Source: Yponomeuta sedellus
Lineage: Eukaryota > Arthropoda > Insecta > Lepidoptera > Yponomeutidae
Assembly (NCBI GenBank): GCA_934045075.1
Contig: OW203721.1
Coordinates: 20,070,714 to 20,134,713, forward strand
Length of the DNA: 64,000 bases
Direction: 5' to 3'
The translations under genes were made by a program, and so were the position numbers. Under the pieces are notes generated by a model. It was given only the letters and a program-made list of their open reading frames with translations, was not told where the DNA came from and searched no databases. Positions within the stretch are counted from its first letter, which is position 1; every line of letters starts with the position of its first letter. Of this stretch, positions 48,305 to 61,299 are shown piece by piece.

Positions 48305-49519
48305 ATGGCAACATTTTAAGTTTTATTTATGTCAAATCAAAAAAAAAATTATCGGAAATCATACAGTGGCAGCTGTAGGATATACCATGCTATGGAAAAC
48401 CAATGAATGTAACAAGTCAATCACAGCCCAAACCTAGAGAAAGTTTTCTATGAATATCGGCCCTAAAATAGGTAATTGTGGTGTGTTGTACCCTTGAGTA
48501 AATTCGCGATAGCATAAGACTAAAGATAGAGTAAATTTTGCTCAGTACCTACTATTACAAGGCGTTTGGACGAATATTAGCGAGGAAATGGGTTCTGCAA
48601 GAAAAGTGGTTTGATTTTGCAACGGGTTGTAGTTAAAATTAAGAACCACTCAAAACAGACTGATCAGAGAGGCTATTTTGAAAGGTGGTATTAACATTAG
48701 TACTTTTCATAATATAACCTATCGGAAAAGTTTTTTTGAAACTAAACAGGTCCTAGGTATTGAATTTCAACTTAATTATACGATTTTGGTTGTAAAGCTT
48801 TTGTTGTCCCCTTTTGCACGGTCCATAATAATATAATGATACATGATATATGTTATTTAAGATCCTACCAAACTTGACTGCAGTAAAAGATTGAGTAATT
48901 TGTATTGAAAGCCAATAAAGTCACGTGGTATCAAAACGCTCCATGCAAATCGAGCTTAAACTATGACGTCAAAACTTGCACGTAACGCCTTATAGTGTAT
49001 GAAGCGTTTCTCGATATTCGAGTTATCTCGTAAAATAATGTTTTTATGAATTATTTTACGAGATAAAAAAAAAGTTATTATAATAATAAAAAAGTATATA
49101 ATAATATTATTATAGTAAAAGAAAAGTTACTATAATAATATTATAGTTTAACTTTATTTTTAGCATTTTTTGTGATCTCGAGAAACCCCGATTTTTTCAC
49201 GGTTTTCCTTTTCGCTTTTCCATTGTTTTTATATGTTTTCCAAGCTCTAATAGCAATCCCAGTCCAATCTAACTTAAAGGCAAGACCCCTGAAAAACTTG
49301 ATAATAATATTCTTCTTAGAGCCTCTACTTGAAATTGGATGTTGGCAGTGAGAACTTTACATAGTTCTAATAATCAGTGCATTATCACAGAGGAAAAACA
49401 TTATTCAACGTTTTCACACCAGTCCATTTGCACATTTGCATAATCATGTCATCTTTCAGTTGTGTCAAAAAAAAAGTATATGGAATGTTTAACCTCAGCA
49501 GGCGAATAAATTTCCTGTA

Positions 49520-50060
49520 TATACGAGGGCTGCTACTTATGTATGCGGAATAGAAAAAATTAACAAATGTTTATGGCTAAATATGCTTTTATTGTTTTTT
49601 ATAAAGTATTCTCCACTATGATCGATGCACTTTTGCATTCGATGAAACCAATTTGTAAAACACTTTTTCCACTCTGAGGTATCTCCAAAACGTGCTGTTT
49701 GAACGCATCTACGGCATCTTCACGGGTCGAAAATCGTTGACCACGTAATTTATTCTTTACATTTGGGAATAAATAGAAACAATTGGGAACCAAATCAGGG
49801 CTGTACGGTGGATGACCCATCAATTCTATTTTTTGACCATCCAAAAATGTAGTTGTTTCCTGAGATGTATGACAGCTGGCATTGTCATGGTGAAGTATGA
49901 TTCTGCGTCGCTGGTTGTTTTGGCGTATTTCTTCAAATACTTCCGGCAAACAAATGGTCGTGTACCACTCCGAATTAAACGTTCTGCGATTCTCCAGTGA
50001 TATTGTAGCCACATGGCCATTAATACCAAAAAAGCAGGCCACCATTCTTCCAGTTCTCTA
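49520..50060 (-). pseudogene. Mariner transposase, C-terminal remnant
   Basis: The minus-strand frame 50045-49599 reads VACFFGINGHVATI, then ILHHDNASCHTS (second catalytic Asp), then HPPYSPDLVPNCFYLFP. The third catalytic residue, 35 positions after the second Asp and Asp in active mariners (DD34D), is Cys here. The N-terminal third with the DNA-binding domain and first Asp is missing. A terminal-repeat-like TACGAGGGCTGCTACTT lies at about 49523. The copy is inactive. Confidence 0.8.
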
Positions 50061-50084
50061 AATTGAATGCCATTGATATATTAT

Positions 50085-50245
50085 TTTTATTTTTAATGCA
50101 CTAACCCGTGCTGAGGATTTAAAAACCTATTTAGAGGCTAAAAATTCCACCCATGCCGGGATTCGAACCCGCCACCTCTGGCTATTCTCTGGAATCCCGG
50201 CATGGGTGGAATTTTTAGCCTCTAAATAGGGATTTAAAATTGTCA
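50085..50245. repeat. Snap-back tRNA-like SINE
   Basis: Inverted SINE ends: AAAACCTATTTAGAGGC to GCCACCTCTGGCTATTC, then GGAATCCCGGCATGGGTGG back out. The arms are about 50-60 bp and asymmetrically truncated. It abuts the truncated end of the mariner remnant. Confidence 0.75.
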
Positions 50246-50819
50246 TTGATATAGTTCACGAGTCAAGTGCCCAAACTAAGCAACATGGTTTCCTAGCAAT
50301 AATTTTGTTTACCTTTAGGTACCTATACGAGTACCATTGGATAATCTTAGTAGCAATACCATTAGCGAATGATATCTCTAGTAAAATAAACAAATGTCGG
50401 AACCTAAGAAAACATCTATGTTATGATATTTTATCATAATATTATGTGTTAATAAGACATTTATGCGAAAGGCTTATTAAAATAATAACATATCTTTACT
50501 TGTTTGGTTAACTATCATTAGATTGTAGTAGTTGTTGGTAGGTACTTAGAATGTAAAAGCAAACAATCTATAAATCAAATCTTAATGCAGACATAATGAT
50601 ATCTGAAACACAATAACTTACACGTTCCTACAATAAGATCCCTGAAGATAATTATAATGATCTTGCCTGAAATCCGGTTCAAGAAATGTGTTAACTACAC
50701 TTTGTGACAATGAGCCTACTAAAACATAAAGGATAATAATAATTTGGAGGAAAATGATGTCTGGAATTAAATCAGTACAATGCATGAGTTTTAGAATAAA
50801 ATAATATAAAATGTAGATC

Positions 50820-51535
50820 TGTGTGTTGGAAGATCTCAGTGACGCGAGCCTTGAGGTTGGACTGAGGATGAACAGATCGAAGACTCAGTGTATGACTAAC
50901 AGCACAAAACGTAGGGTCGAGGTCGATGGGCAGGAAATACAATACGTCAGCGAGTACACTTACCTAGGCCAGATAGTCTCCTTCGAAAACAGGCAAGACA
51001 AGGAGATCGATCGTCGTATCGACAACACCTGGAAGAGCTACTGGTCTATGAAGGAGCTGATGAAAGGTGAGCTTCCGCTTGCCTTGAAGCGTAAGCTGGT
51101 TGACATGTGCATCCTGCCCATCCTAACCTACGGTGCTCAGACCTGGTCTTTGACTGAACATCAGAAGTCCAAAATCAAGGTTTGCCAAAGGGCAATGGAG
51201 CGTAGCATGCTTGGTGTAAAAAGGATTGATAAAATCCGGAACACCACGCTGCGCGCCAAAACCAAGATCACTGACGTTGGAGTTGCGACCGCTAAGCTCA
51301 AGTGGAGCTGGGCTGGCCATGTCAGACGTATAGAGCCGGAAAGGTGGGCGAAAATCGTCACCGATTGGGTCCCGTGCGATGGCTACCGACGACGAGGCAG
51401 ACCAAGGCGGAGATGGTATGACGACCTGACCAAATATTTACCTGGGTGGGAAGCATCGGCCGTCAGCAAAGAGGAGTGGAAATCTGAAGGGGAGGCCTTT
51501 GCCCAGCAGTGGGACAGTCATGGCTAATTAAAAAA
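50820..51535 (+). mobile_element. RTE-type LINE, 5'-truncated, with intact C-terminal ORF
   Basis: A 234-codon frame (50823-51527) encodes the C-terminal part of an RTE-clade reverse transcriptase protein: SEYTYLGQIVSFEN, then LPILTYGAQTWSLT, then QRAMERSMLGVKRIDKIRN, then KWSWAGHVRR and RRRGRPRRRWYDDL. It ends QQWDSHG-stop and an A run. AAATGTAGATC flanks both ends (to 50819; to 51547). No stop or frameshift, so a recent insertion. The start is the truncation point, not a real initiation codon. Confidence 0.85.
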
Positions 51536-51718
51536 AAAATGTAGATCATTCTGGAGAATAAATTAACAAAAAAATACTCCAAACTTCCCTTCTCCAGTCT
51601 GTTCAAAATCCTTAATTAACAGTGTTTAATAATTATTATAAAACATATGACTCATGCATAGTTAATTTTGCTCGAAAGGGGCAACTTCGTTATTTTGCAA
51701 CGTCCAACATGTAGTGGA

Positions 51719-52070
51719 ATCGCCCGTAGCCCCGGCTGCCTGAGTGATCTTAAACGATCACGAAGGTTAAGCAGCACAGGGCGCGTTCGATGCATGGATT
51801 GGTAAACCGTCTATGACTAACGCTAGTGGCATTTTTCCGAGCGATTCCGTGCTTTGCAAGGCACGTTAAGCAGGTGGTGCCGGCTGCCGTTGATAGATGG
51901 CAGTAGTTAAGATAGAGGCGTTAGAGCGGCTTGAAAACTCCTAACAGTAAGACCAAGTCTTACAAGCCTCCACCAATCCGGACTTGGCCCCCGTGGAGGA
52001 GTGTGGCCTAAACCTTCCTCAGGGAAGAGACCCGTGCCCCTCGGAGGCGACATAATGGGTTGATGATGAT
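51719..52070 (+). repeat. 5S-derived SINE with the most 5S-like head
   Basis: The head contains CGATCACGAAGGTTAAGCAGC, close to the conserved CGATCACCGAAGTTAAGCAGC stretch of 5S rRNA, followed by GGGCGCGTTCGATGCATGGAT. The remaining body matches the family. This copy most clearly shows the 5S origin. Confidence 0.75.
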
Positions 52071-53139
52071 GAATAAGTAGCTGTTATTCCATTAAATAAA
52101 AAAAAATAGTGACTTTTACAAAGTTGACACCAAATCAACTAAAAATTTGGTGGAAACTCAAATAATTATAATATGAATGTTATGTTAATACTTTCAAGGC
52201 TAGAAACTTACATAATACATACGAGTAGGTATATGCGTTCTTGAAATGTCGATGTTTTGAGTTAAAATTTATTTAAATCAATGCTTGTAAATTTTGGTAA
52301 CCATTTAGAATTTTTTTGAGTACCAATTATTTACTTTTTACATTTTCTAAACACGATGGTAGCCTGGTGGATGCGCCAGTTGCTTCACGTTAGTTGGGTT
52401 CTGAATTCGAGCCCCGGCATATAAGATTGTAGTTGCAATACCACTAGCAAATGAAGATCTTGCATTGAATTTTTATTTATAATAGGAGAGATGAGACCAT
52501 AAATTTAAAGGTGATAATTTTTTTTTACTAATAATTCTTTTCATAATATTACCTCAATATTAATAAATGCTACATATTGGTTCAAACTATCACATCTTGC
52601 ACGTAATGCGTATATCAAATGTTATAAATATGTTCCTTGCAATAATTTTGCAAAGTGTTTATTAATATTTGAGTTAAATGTATATCGTAAAATTATATTT
52701 TTATGCATACCCGTGTTAGAAAACGTTCAGAGTTCAACGAAAAAACTAAATCTAATAGTTTTTATTATTAGAACAACACTCTATTTTTCGCAGTTTTGTG
52801 ATCCCAAAAAACCCTGAAAGAATATATTTTTTGTAATGTTTCTTAAGTTTTTATATCTCTTCTGCGGTATAAAAACAATGTCTATCTATCTATATCTATA
52901 ATCAGCCCACAACAACCCACTGCTGGGCTTATGCCTCTTCCTCACGGTCCTGTGCTAATCTGATCCATTTCTGACCCGCAACCCTCACTCAATTGTAAGT
53001 TATTGAATTAAAAAAATCTTTGTACAAAGGCGAGCTTAATACTAATAAGTATTTTCTTCTAGCTAACCTTAGGGTATGTGGATAATGGTATGGCACTACC
53101 CAGTACCGTAAAAGATTTATTGCGAAGGAAATAGTTATT

Positions 53140-53360
53140 TGTTATACAAGAGTGCAAAGTTGCTTTGTAACCGCGTGTTCAATTTTGATGACCGAGCAAG
53201 CGAAGGATTCTAAAATTAGAATCCTGAGCGTTAGCGAGGGAATCAAAAGAGCACGAGGTGAAAAATCTTTGCACTCGAGTGCAACACGTAACTTTTCATT
53301 CCACCTCAGCGAGGAAATGACTAAATGCAAAAAAAAAACGTTTACAATCACAAGATAGGT
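53140..53360. repeat. Unclassified GC-richer repeat-like block
   Basis: Open on both strands, with self-complementary phrases (CTAAAATTAGAATCC, TTGCACTCGAGTGCAA). Likely a transposon-derived block rather than a gene. No protein match recognised. Confidence 0.3.
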
Positions 53361-54046
53361 ACACTTTTTTTATTCACAAACTTAGTGCACACGATGTTCT
53401 AAATTCAATTTACTTTATCCTCTAGAGAATAAAAACGGCTTTTCCACTCAGATATTGAAGATTAAAAATACTCATTCCGAGATGGTGGGATGAAAAATAA
53501 ATTACACGCAAGTTCCCCTTGTGAAGCGTGTGATAAGCTTCAGTCAGTTTTTCCTGTTGATTAGGATATAATAGGTGCTGGTCAACCTTACTATAGCGTC
53601 TGAGCGCCCACTTCACCTACGTAGTGTAGTAGGAGTTGGAAACTGCACAAATAATTGTTCATTTAGATTTTATGACACTTAAAATAAACATAATTAATGC
53701 CATGGACATGAGCACTATTTTGGTATGATTAAAATAAGATAAGATAAGAATACATTTTTAATTTCCAATTATGTACGATTTATTGTGTTATATTAATTAA
53801 TTAATTAATGCATGTCATATATAGTGTATATTTGAAATCTGTCCATAGTGGGCGTTGACATGTGAGATACAGTGTTTATTATTAGTTCAGATGTTATAGT
53901 TTTTTCTGTAATGCATACAGGCACCAGCAGGCTCGATATTATGGTGTAAGGAATGTATTGCCTTTATTTTTAAAGAATAAAATTACTGGGTTACTATAAT
54001 CTTGTATAGATATGAGTTTATTACGTTGTCTTTAATGCAGCTTACT

Positions 54047-54087
54047 GATTGCCCCAGCAGTGGGGATATACAAGGGTTGTTATCGAT
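54047..54087 (+). repeat. 5S-derived SINE tail fragment
   Basis: Only the last ~40 bases of the family (CCCCAGCAGTGGGGATATAC to GTTATCGATC). Confidence 0.55.
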
Positions 54088-54333
54088 CGATCTACTGATT
54101 GAATGTAAAGCCGATGGAAGGTCTTTCTTTTTTACATTTTTGTTGCAAACATACACAATCTCACGCCTGTATCAGAGGGATAGGCTGCCACTTGCTACGA
54201 TAACAAATCCTTGCTAGATCTCTATCGCGTCATCACCATTCATTAGTGCATGCACGCATTCATTCATTGCCAAGATTCTAACTTGCCCTTTGCTAATACA
54301 TCCCGTATTTGATCGAAATATGTCCGCCTTGAG

Positions 54334-54698
54334 GCGCTCGTGGCCTAGTCGAACCGAGTGAATTAGAATCAATCACTCGAGCATGTTGTTAAGCAACAAC
54401 ATGCGCGGTCAGGTGCTGGATGTGTGACCTTCCCGTGACTACGGCTAGTGCCATTTTTCCGAGCGCTTCTGTGCTTCGCAAGGCACGTTAAGCCGTTAGT
54501 GCCGGCTGTCATGTAATGGTAGTCGTTAAGCCATGTCAGAGGCCTTAAGGCGGCTTGATAACCTCTGACTGTAAGGCCCTGTCTTACAATCCTCCGCCAA
54601 CCCGGACTTGGCCCCCGTGGTGGACTAGTACCTAATTTTCCTGCGATGCAGGAAGAGACCCGTGCCCCAGCAGTGGGGACATACAAGGGTTGATATCG
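54334..54698 (+). repeat. 5S-derived SINE, full length
   Basis: Flanked by TATGTCCGC (54319-54327, 54699-54707). Intact head with GTTAAGCAACA, standard tail. One of the best-defined copies. Confidence 0.8.
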
Positions 54699-55737
54699 TA
54701 TGTCCGCTTTTGTTGCAAAGTCGCCCTTAACGTATCGCCCTTAATTGTTTATGTTCTGTCGGCAGTGCCTGAGCCATAACCTTCTTACGGACCATCAATC
54801 ATCTAATAGTCGGCTCCAATTTGGCCGGAGATTGGTGAGTTTCGGGTCTTGCCTCACCGGGAGGCATGAAATCGACAAATTGACCGCATCAGTCGCAGCG
54901 GTTAATGAAACTAATTAGATTCACAAAGCATGGGCGTGAAATCAGATGATTACTATTCAGACAGGTATTCGGTGAACAAATATCCTCTATACGTCGATGA
55001 GATATTGCCCGCCTTGACGACGGCGTGGGCCCGGGTTTAGCAGCATTATTGAAAAGAGCTTTGACTCAAAATTAAATTGATGATGTTCACTTGTTACATG
55101 TTGACCGACACAAGAAACAAAAAGCTTCATTCAGAGACGTATGCTATTCGCAAGCTCCATTGAATGCTATTCAAGGAACCTGTCACAACAGCGTTTTGGT
55201 TTGATCGAAGATAGGGTATTTATATATGACGAGAAGAACAGTGAAGTTAGAAGTCACAGATCTGCTTGGAATGTCCAGCGTACACAGTATTAATCTCTGT
55301 TAGAGTACTTACACGCTTTACCGTATAAACATGCGACGCGAATCGCGATGCCATCATTTCCTTGATTGTTTATCTACCTGTGTAGTTTTTATTAACCTCT
55401 ACTCTAATGGACCTTGACTTGAACTTGAAAAGCCTCCCACACGCGGTCCTTGTTTATTATCGATGGATATGTCCGCTTTACTGGAGCATTATTTACCTCC
55501 AAGACGTATATTTATAAGTGAGTAATTGTAGTACTCGGACAAAATAGTTGTCTTTGCGCGCGCGCTTGTCTCAAGCCGGGTGAGTCATCGGAGTGTTTTG
55601 CGCCACAATGCCGACCGTCAGCGGCCAGTCGACTCGTGGCGCACTAACGGCACGTACATATGTCACTTGTGTCGAGCCTCGTAAATTACGACAAGGAGAC
55701 CCTTTATAAGTGACTCGAAGAAAGAAGATCGTTCGAG

Positions 55738-56466
55738 ATGACGGCAGTGAAGCGGTCCGCGATGCGGCAGCTGGAGTCAATGTTCAGCAACGCGAGCCTC
55801 GACGGGACGGGGCGACGTTCGCCGGCGGTGAGCTCCGTGGTGGAGCACGACCCGCACTGCGACGTGCACGGCCGCTGCGCGCCGCACCACCACCGCTCCT
55901 CGCTCTATCTGCACGGCCGGGAGTCCACTCCCTCCCGGTACCGGGACTCCGTCTCGCCGACCGGCGGGCTCATCATCAGGTGCGTAGTGGCCTAACCCTC
56001 GCGCACACTAACACGCCGACACGACCCTTGCTAACGCGGTTCCCCGTGCAGGCGGCGCGACTCGTTGGGTCTGGCTGGATCGCCGGCGCGCGGGCCCGAG
56101 CACCCGTCGTCGTTTCCCAGCATTCTGCGGCGCGAGCGGCACAGCCCTTCGGTGACGCCGCCGCGGCGCGACACGCCGAGCCCTACGCAGCGGCACCCTA
56201 GCAAGCGGCACTCCATGGGATCGTACCCGAGCCTGTCGCGCAGTAACATCAACTTCGTCAACTACAACCGACGCGACTCGCTCGCCGGCGGTGTCCGCGA
56301 GTTGAAGCGCGACTACGTCGGCTCCACCGCCTCGCTGTCGCGCAAGAGCTCCGTCGACACTAATAAGTCCTCGTCGGACTCGCTGGACCACTGGCACTCC
56401 GTCTGGGACTCCGACCACAACACTTCGTTGTCTTCGTACGATGACCGCATTCCGTACGGACACAAG
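55738..56466 (+). CDS. Two N-terminal exons of an unrecognised Ser/Arg-rich protein
   Basis: ATG at 55738. Exon 55738-55979 (80 codons plus 2 nt), a 72-bp intron (GTGCGT...GTGCAG), then exon 56052-56466, giving 219 residues and ending in phase 0 at GTAATT. The upstream sequence (55555-55737) is GC-rich, includes a TGAGTCA AP-1 consensus at 55581-55587, and behaves like a promoter/5' UTR. The protein starts MTAVKRSAMRQLESMFSNAS, has a His/Cys patch (HDPHCDVHGRCAPHHH), and then a disordered Ser/Arg/Pro-rich part with several basic-directed kinase sites (RRDSL twice, KRHSM, SRKSS). It contains no catalytic or membrane domain. The main domain must lie downstream of the window. I do not recognise the family. 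Confidence 0.65.
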
Positions 56467-57174
56467 GTAATTATATAGGACACTCGGTTACTGTTTGCGT
56501 AAAATAAACTCTTTGCCAGTTCATACGGTTACACTATGTGCATTTATCATCGTCATGTGTTAAAACGTTTCAGCGTCCGGCTGCTCTATAAGGAAAATGC
56601 CTTGTTTTATAACCATTCTAAACTGTTATTGTAACATGATGTATTTGTATGTCTAATAATACCACGTTTAACAATGGAAGTTGATCCATATTCTAGGGCT
56701 TGGAGCATGACGTGTCATACTGAAATGAAAAATATCGATCATAATGTGAGTTTACGTGACAGAGTAAAAGATTGCATAAGGAGAGAAAAAAAACTTGTCC
56801 ACCTGATTCTGCCAATTACCCTGGTCGCGCGCTTACGATAAAGCGAATTATCAAAAATAGAAAGTACTCACCTGCGGCATTTAAGTCTGTACGGCACACG
56901 TAATTTGTAACACTTTACTCGAGAACCGGTCCATATTCTTGTTACGTGAATGAATTGCGTTTTTAAATCAGGACACCCTGTATGTAACATCAATAAGCGT
57001 GCATGACCATTTTACATGAATTGAGTACTCGTTACGAAGCAAGTTTGGAAACTTCGAAATCAAAGTCCAATATGCACAGCCTTTATAATCGCTCGCAGCA
57101 ACGACGTAGATGGGTAGTAGTTGTGTTAGACAGATTTATATGAAATCTTTGAGAATCACATCACACTATATATC

Positions 57175-57384
57175 GTATATAATACGTATTATAAAGGCGA
57201 AAGTTTGTGTGTGTATGTTTGTTACTTCTTAACGTCTAAACAGCTGGAGCGATTGATAAAATTTTGTATGTAGTTAGCTGACACCCTGTAATAACACATA
57301 GGCTACGTCTAACTGGGGAAAATACCTTATTGCCATGTCAATCAAATATTTTCCCTAATAAACCGCGGGTAACACCACAGCTAG
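57175..57384 (+). mobile_element. Helitron-like copy, second subfamily
   Basis: From a TATTATAAAGGCGAAAG start to CACCACAGCTAG before T. Related to 8430-8672 and 39013-39222. The left border is uncertain. Confidence 0.45.
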
Positions 57385-58383
57385 TAAAAGTATAAACTTA
57401 GAAGAATTTCTAAACATGAGGCATCCGATTGACCGACTGTGAAAAGGTAAACGTAAACGTATAGAGAAAATGTTGGACTTTAAAGAAACCCAGCGAGAAT
57501 CTTCTACATTTTCCGTTCAATTTCATATGTGGCCAATAAGACCAAGTCCTTGGGGACATTACTCATCCTACGTCGAACAGAATGTAAGAGGAGACGATTT
57601 TTATTTCACGATCCAATAAGCAATATAGGTACATTTATCTACGTATCTTCTTATAAGAGCAAATCTACACAGTCTCGCTCGGGACATCTTTATCTATAAC
57701 ACAAATATCGCTTGCTTATATGAAAAGGTCTGCACGTTTTTTGATAATGTGGGCGAGTCCACCTCGGCTCTTTCCGAAACTGATATTTTCTATAGTAAAA
57801 TGTCTAGTGTACCCTTAAGTTCAGAAAGGAAATAGTTTTACTGCTACCATAGATAAACAGTTGTAAATATTTTGTAGCTCACTATCTATTTATGGCTAAT
57901 CTCGCAGCGTCGCAGAGTCTAATTTCGCTATCTCGCCGCGGTGTTATTCGGGAAATGCGTGACGTAGAACGGGCCCGCTATACATGGTGATCCGAGTGCG
58001 GCCGCCGCCAGCCGGCTGCCCGCGACCATACATGGGCATGACCCGCGGCCATCGAGACAATATTCACCTTTGTACAGTCGACAGCACCTCGACCTATACC
58101 TACGAGCACTCTAATCAGTTACGTTACGGACGACTTTGCAACAAAACTGTAGGTACAGCTTGACCTGCTGTCGACTGTACACACAACACGCCTTAATCTT
58201 AAGATCTCAGTCTATATTACGGTAAAAAAATAGAGAAACCGTCCAAGCGCGAGTTATATTTGTGAAGCCGGTGTCCTGACGTTTGCGATAGAAATTTTTA
58301 TGGACTTTGACAGCGACAGGAATCAGGATTCATGATTTTATACGGGCAGAGGGCTCTGTACCACAATAAATATGATAATACGT

Positions 58384-58500
58384 ACGGTTAGCCAGAGGTC
58401 GCGGGTTCGAGTCCCGGCATGGGCGGAATTTTAGCCTCTAAATAGGTTTTTAAAATTGTCCTCAGCACGAGTTAGTGCAACAAAAAGAATATAATCATGA
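58384..58500 (+). repeat. tRNA-like SINE, 3' part
   Basis: Begins at the anticodon-arm region (GGTTAGCCAGAGGTCGCGGG) and B box, and continues through AATAGGTTTTTAAAATTGTC to GCACGAGTTAGTGC. Confidence 0.6.
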
Positions 58501-58668
58501 TATTAAGTTTTAGAAAATGTGTTTTCTTTCTAGTATAGCTTCAAAAGTAAAAAAAATGAACTTCCACTACTGAGACACCTTTAAAAATATCTCATTCTGC
58601 GCTTACGTAGCAGATGGGGTCGGGATGCCGGTTTATGTCTATTCTAGCGCGCTGGATAAGGACTTCTA

Positions 58669-59143
58669 TATCAACCCTTGTACGTCCCCACTGCTGGGGC
58701 CCGGGTGTCTTCCTTCATCGCAGGAAAGCCATACTCCACCAGGGATTAGGACTTATCCTACCCAGATTGAAAGTCTTTTTCAGTACTTATACTATATCAA
58801 CGGTTTACTTACAAAAAAGTGCACCTGCCTCAGAGTATTAGCATGGTGATACTACGTACTACTCTCTTAAAGAACATTAGCGAGGCGACAGAATCGCAAT
58901 CACCAAGGCTTTCTTTAAAGTCTTAAAAACTATCTTAACAAATGATGATATAAACCCTTTGTACTTCCCCACTGCTGGGGCACGGGTCTCTTCCTGCATC
59001 GCAGGAAGGTTAGGCCATACTCCACCACGGGGGCCACGTCCGGGTTGGTCTTAGCAAATCGTTATCAACCCTTGTACGTCCTCACTGCTGGGGCACGGGT
59101 CTCTTCCTGCATCGCAGAAAGGTTAGGCCATACTCCACCACCA
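58669..59143 (-). repeat. Three 5S-SINE 3' fragments in a row
   Basis: Fragments at 58669-58742, 58948-59048 and 59061-59143, all minus strand and covering the same ~75-100 bases of the tail. The last two may be a local duplication around CTTAGCAAAT, which occurs beside both. Confidence 0.65.
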
Positions 59144-60341
59144 CCTTAGCAAATACTTAATTGAAAATACGCGCTTTGCGAGTAGATACTATATGGGTCT
59201 GTGTTTTCTTTCCAAAGCGTAATTTAATTACCTACTATTTGTAAAAATCGAAAACGGTGAATAGCTTAAATCGATTTCCCAAATAAGGCAGTAAGTGATG
59301 TTGTTGGCTTAATTAACTGTATCGTCGCTCGACGTAAACGGGGGTTACTCAGTTAAATAAATCGCTCTACAAAAACTGTCCGAGGGCAATTTCGATCCGC
59401 ATCCGGCACTCGCGTACTTGACCCAATAAAACGTACTGAAACACTACACCGATATAAATCTACGGTTTACCAACGTTGATCGGTTAATTACAACCAATTG
59501 ATTGTGAGACCAAGGCAAATGTTGCCTTCTCGCACGGAGCACCATCTGATACAGCTGATGCGATGTTTATATTGTGCCTCCTGCTTAGCCACGTCCCTCC
59601 TTGAATTTTATTGTGAGATTTGTAAAGCATAGTCTGTCCAAAAACAATTATTGAAATTAAACAGTAGGGTTTTACTCAGACTTTTTGTCTGTCTTACCCC
59701 CTATTTCTGGTACACTAACCACCCGTTAATCTATTGTTATCAGCTGTCCATTGGCCAAAGTGCATACGTAAAAAGGGGTATAGCTGTTAACTGTAGATTA
59801 ACATATTGTTAATCTACTGGGGGTTAGTTCATTTCTGGCACTTGCTAGCATTATAAAAGTAGAAAAAAAACTACAGTCATTTTATTAAAAACATTGTGCT
59901 GTGCTTTATTAAAGATCGCCTGAATACCACCAATAAAGTTTCACTTCCGGTTTCTTGTATTTTTGAACAAACTGTATCTAACTAATAATTGTTCTATGTC
60001 CCACATACTAATTATTTTTTGTTTGGTTTTTGTCATTATTTACTCCGTTCTACACTTAAGACGTTTTTTGCGCATTTCTGTGAGTCACACGTGAACTCAT
60101 AGTACATAATATTTATTAATACCGTTCGCGTAACGTTTATGATTAGATCCTAATGTACCTACTAATTGTGTAATCGCGAAAAGTTTGCACATCCAACTCT
60201 CGTGCTTCTTCAAATGAGCGATAAGCAGATTTTGTTGATGTTAAAAATAAACATAGAGGGTTAATGGATTATTGATTATGGAATAAGTACGTGGCGGATT
60301 AGTTGAGCTAATGGAGAAGCATAACTAAACAAACCGAACCT

Positions 60342-60544
60342 TAATTAAAACTGTTTTTATACGGATTTATGCTCGTTTATTACATTTTTACAATTTTCCA
60401 ACGTTTCGGCACTTTTTCAGGTGCCGTGGTCCCGGATGACTCCGGATGGTCCGGGACCACGGCACCTGAAAAAGTGCCGAAACGTTGGAAAATTGTAAAA
60501 ATGTAATAAACGAGCATAAATCCGTATAAAAACAGTTTTAATTA
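60342..60544. repeat. 203-bp near-perfect hairpin
   Basis: Arms of about 94 bp start TAATTAAAACTGTTTTTATA and include AACGTTTCGGCAC. They are exact inverses by eye, with a 15-base loop. A hairpin MITE, able to give a long double-stranded RNA if transcribed. Confidence 0.85.
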
Positions 60545-61299
60545 TGTCTACTGCTCGTGTTAACCTTAGAAAATACTAAACCGAACCTTACATAAGGGAA
60601 TTATCATTCGCTAACATTCGCTTTAGTGGAGCAACGTAATCAATTATGATTAATGTTAGTTTCGGTTTCGTGGTGGAACTAGACTCTACCACGCTCTCTG
60701 CGTTCAACAACTTAACATTGTTATCGTGGTTGTCGTCTAACTAAGACGGCCCTAATTATTCTTTTGACGTGCGTGGGTGCAAAAAGATTATGATGAGTTT
60801 CTTCTTCTTGTTTATTACGAGATCTTTATATGGGGTAGCCTTGAGGTCCTCATCTACGAATATGGTGACCAATTATATATACATATTTGAATTTTCCAGC
60901 ATAAATAATTGTATATTGTGAGTACGGCGTGGGTGGGGCGCGCAATATTTGCTTGATTTACCGCATTGTTCTAGGCTCACTGGCGCTATTGCGTTCCTTT
61001 TATAATTCAGAGTAGCTACGATTGGTTTTGACAGTCTTCAAAAAAAGGAGAACAATTTATCCGTACTTAAATGTTTTTTTTGTTTGTTCGGACAATATAA
61101 TTGAGTCGACGACGACGGAGACTCCGTGGATGCAGATAGTAAGGTCCATAGGAGATGGCTTTTGGGGAAAAAAACCTATAAAAACCTAGTAGCAGGCAGC
61201 GGTGGGCTGATGATGATGGTTAGTCTGGCTTTATTCATTATTTATATAAATGATACACTTCTGGGGTGGTCGCATATAATATTGGTCAAAATCTGCTGA

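Noticed and set aside
51740..51830. Possible 5S rRNA gene
   Set aside because: Only the central 5S region is similar; the ends diverge and the SINE body follows.
56008..56463. 151-codon minus-strand frame
   Set aside because: Antisense of the 56052-56466 exon; composition explained by GC-rich codons on the other strand.
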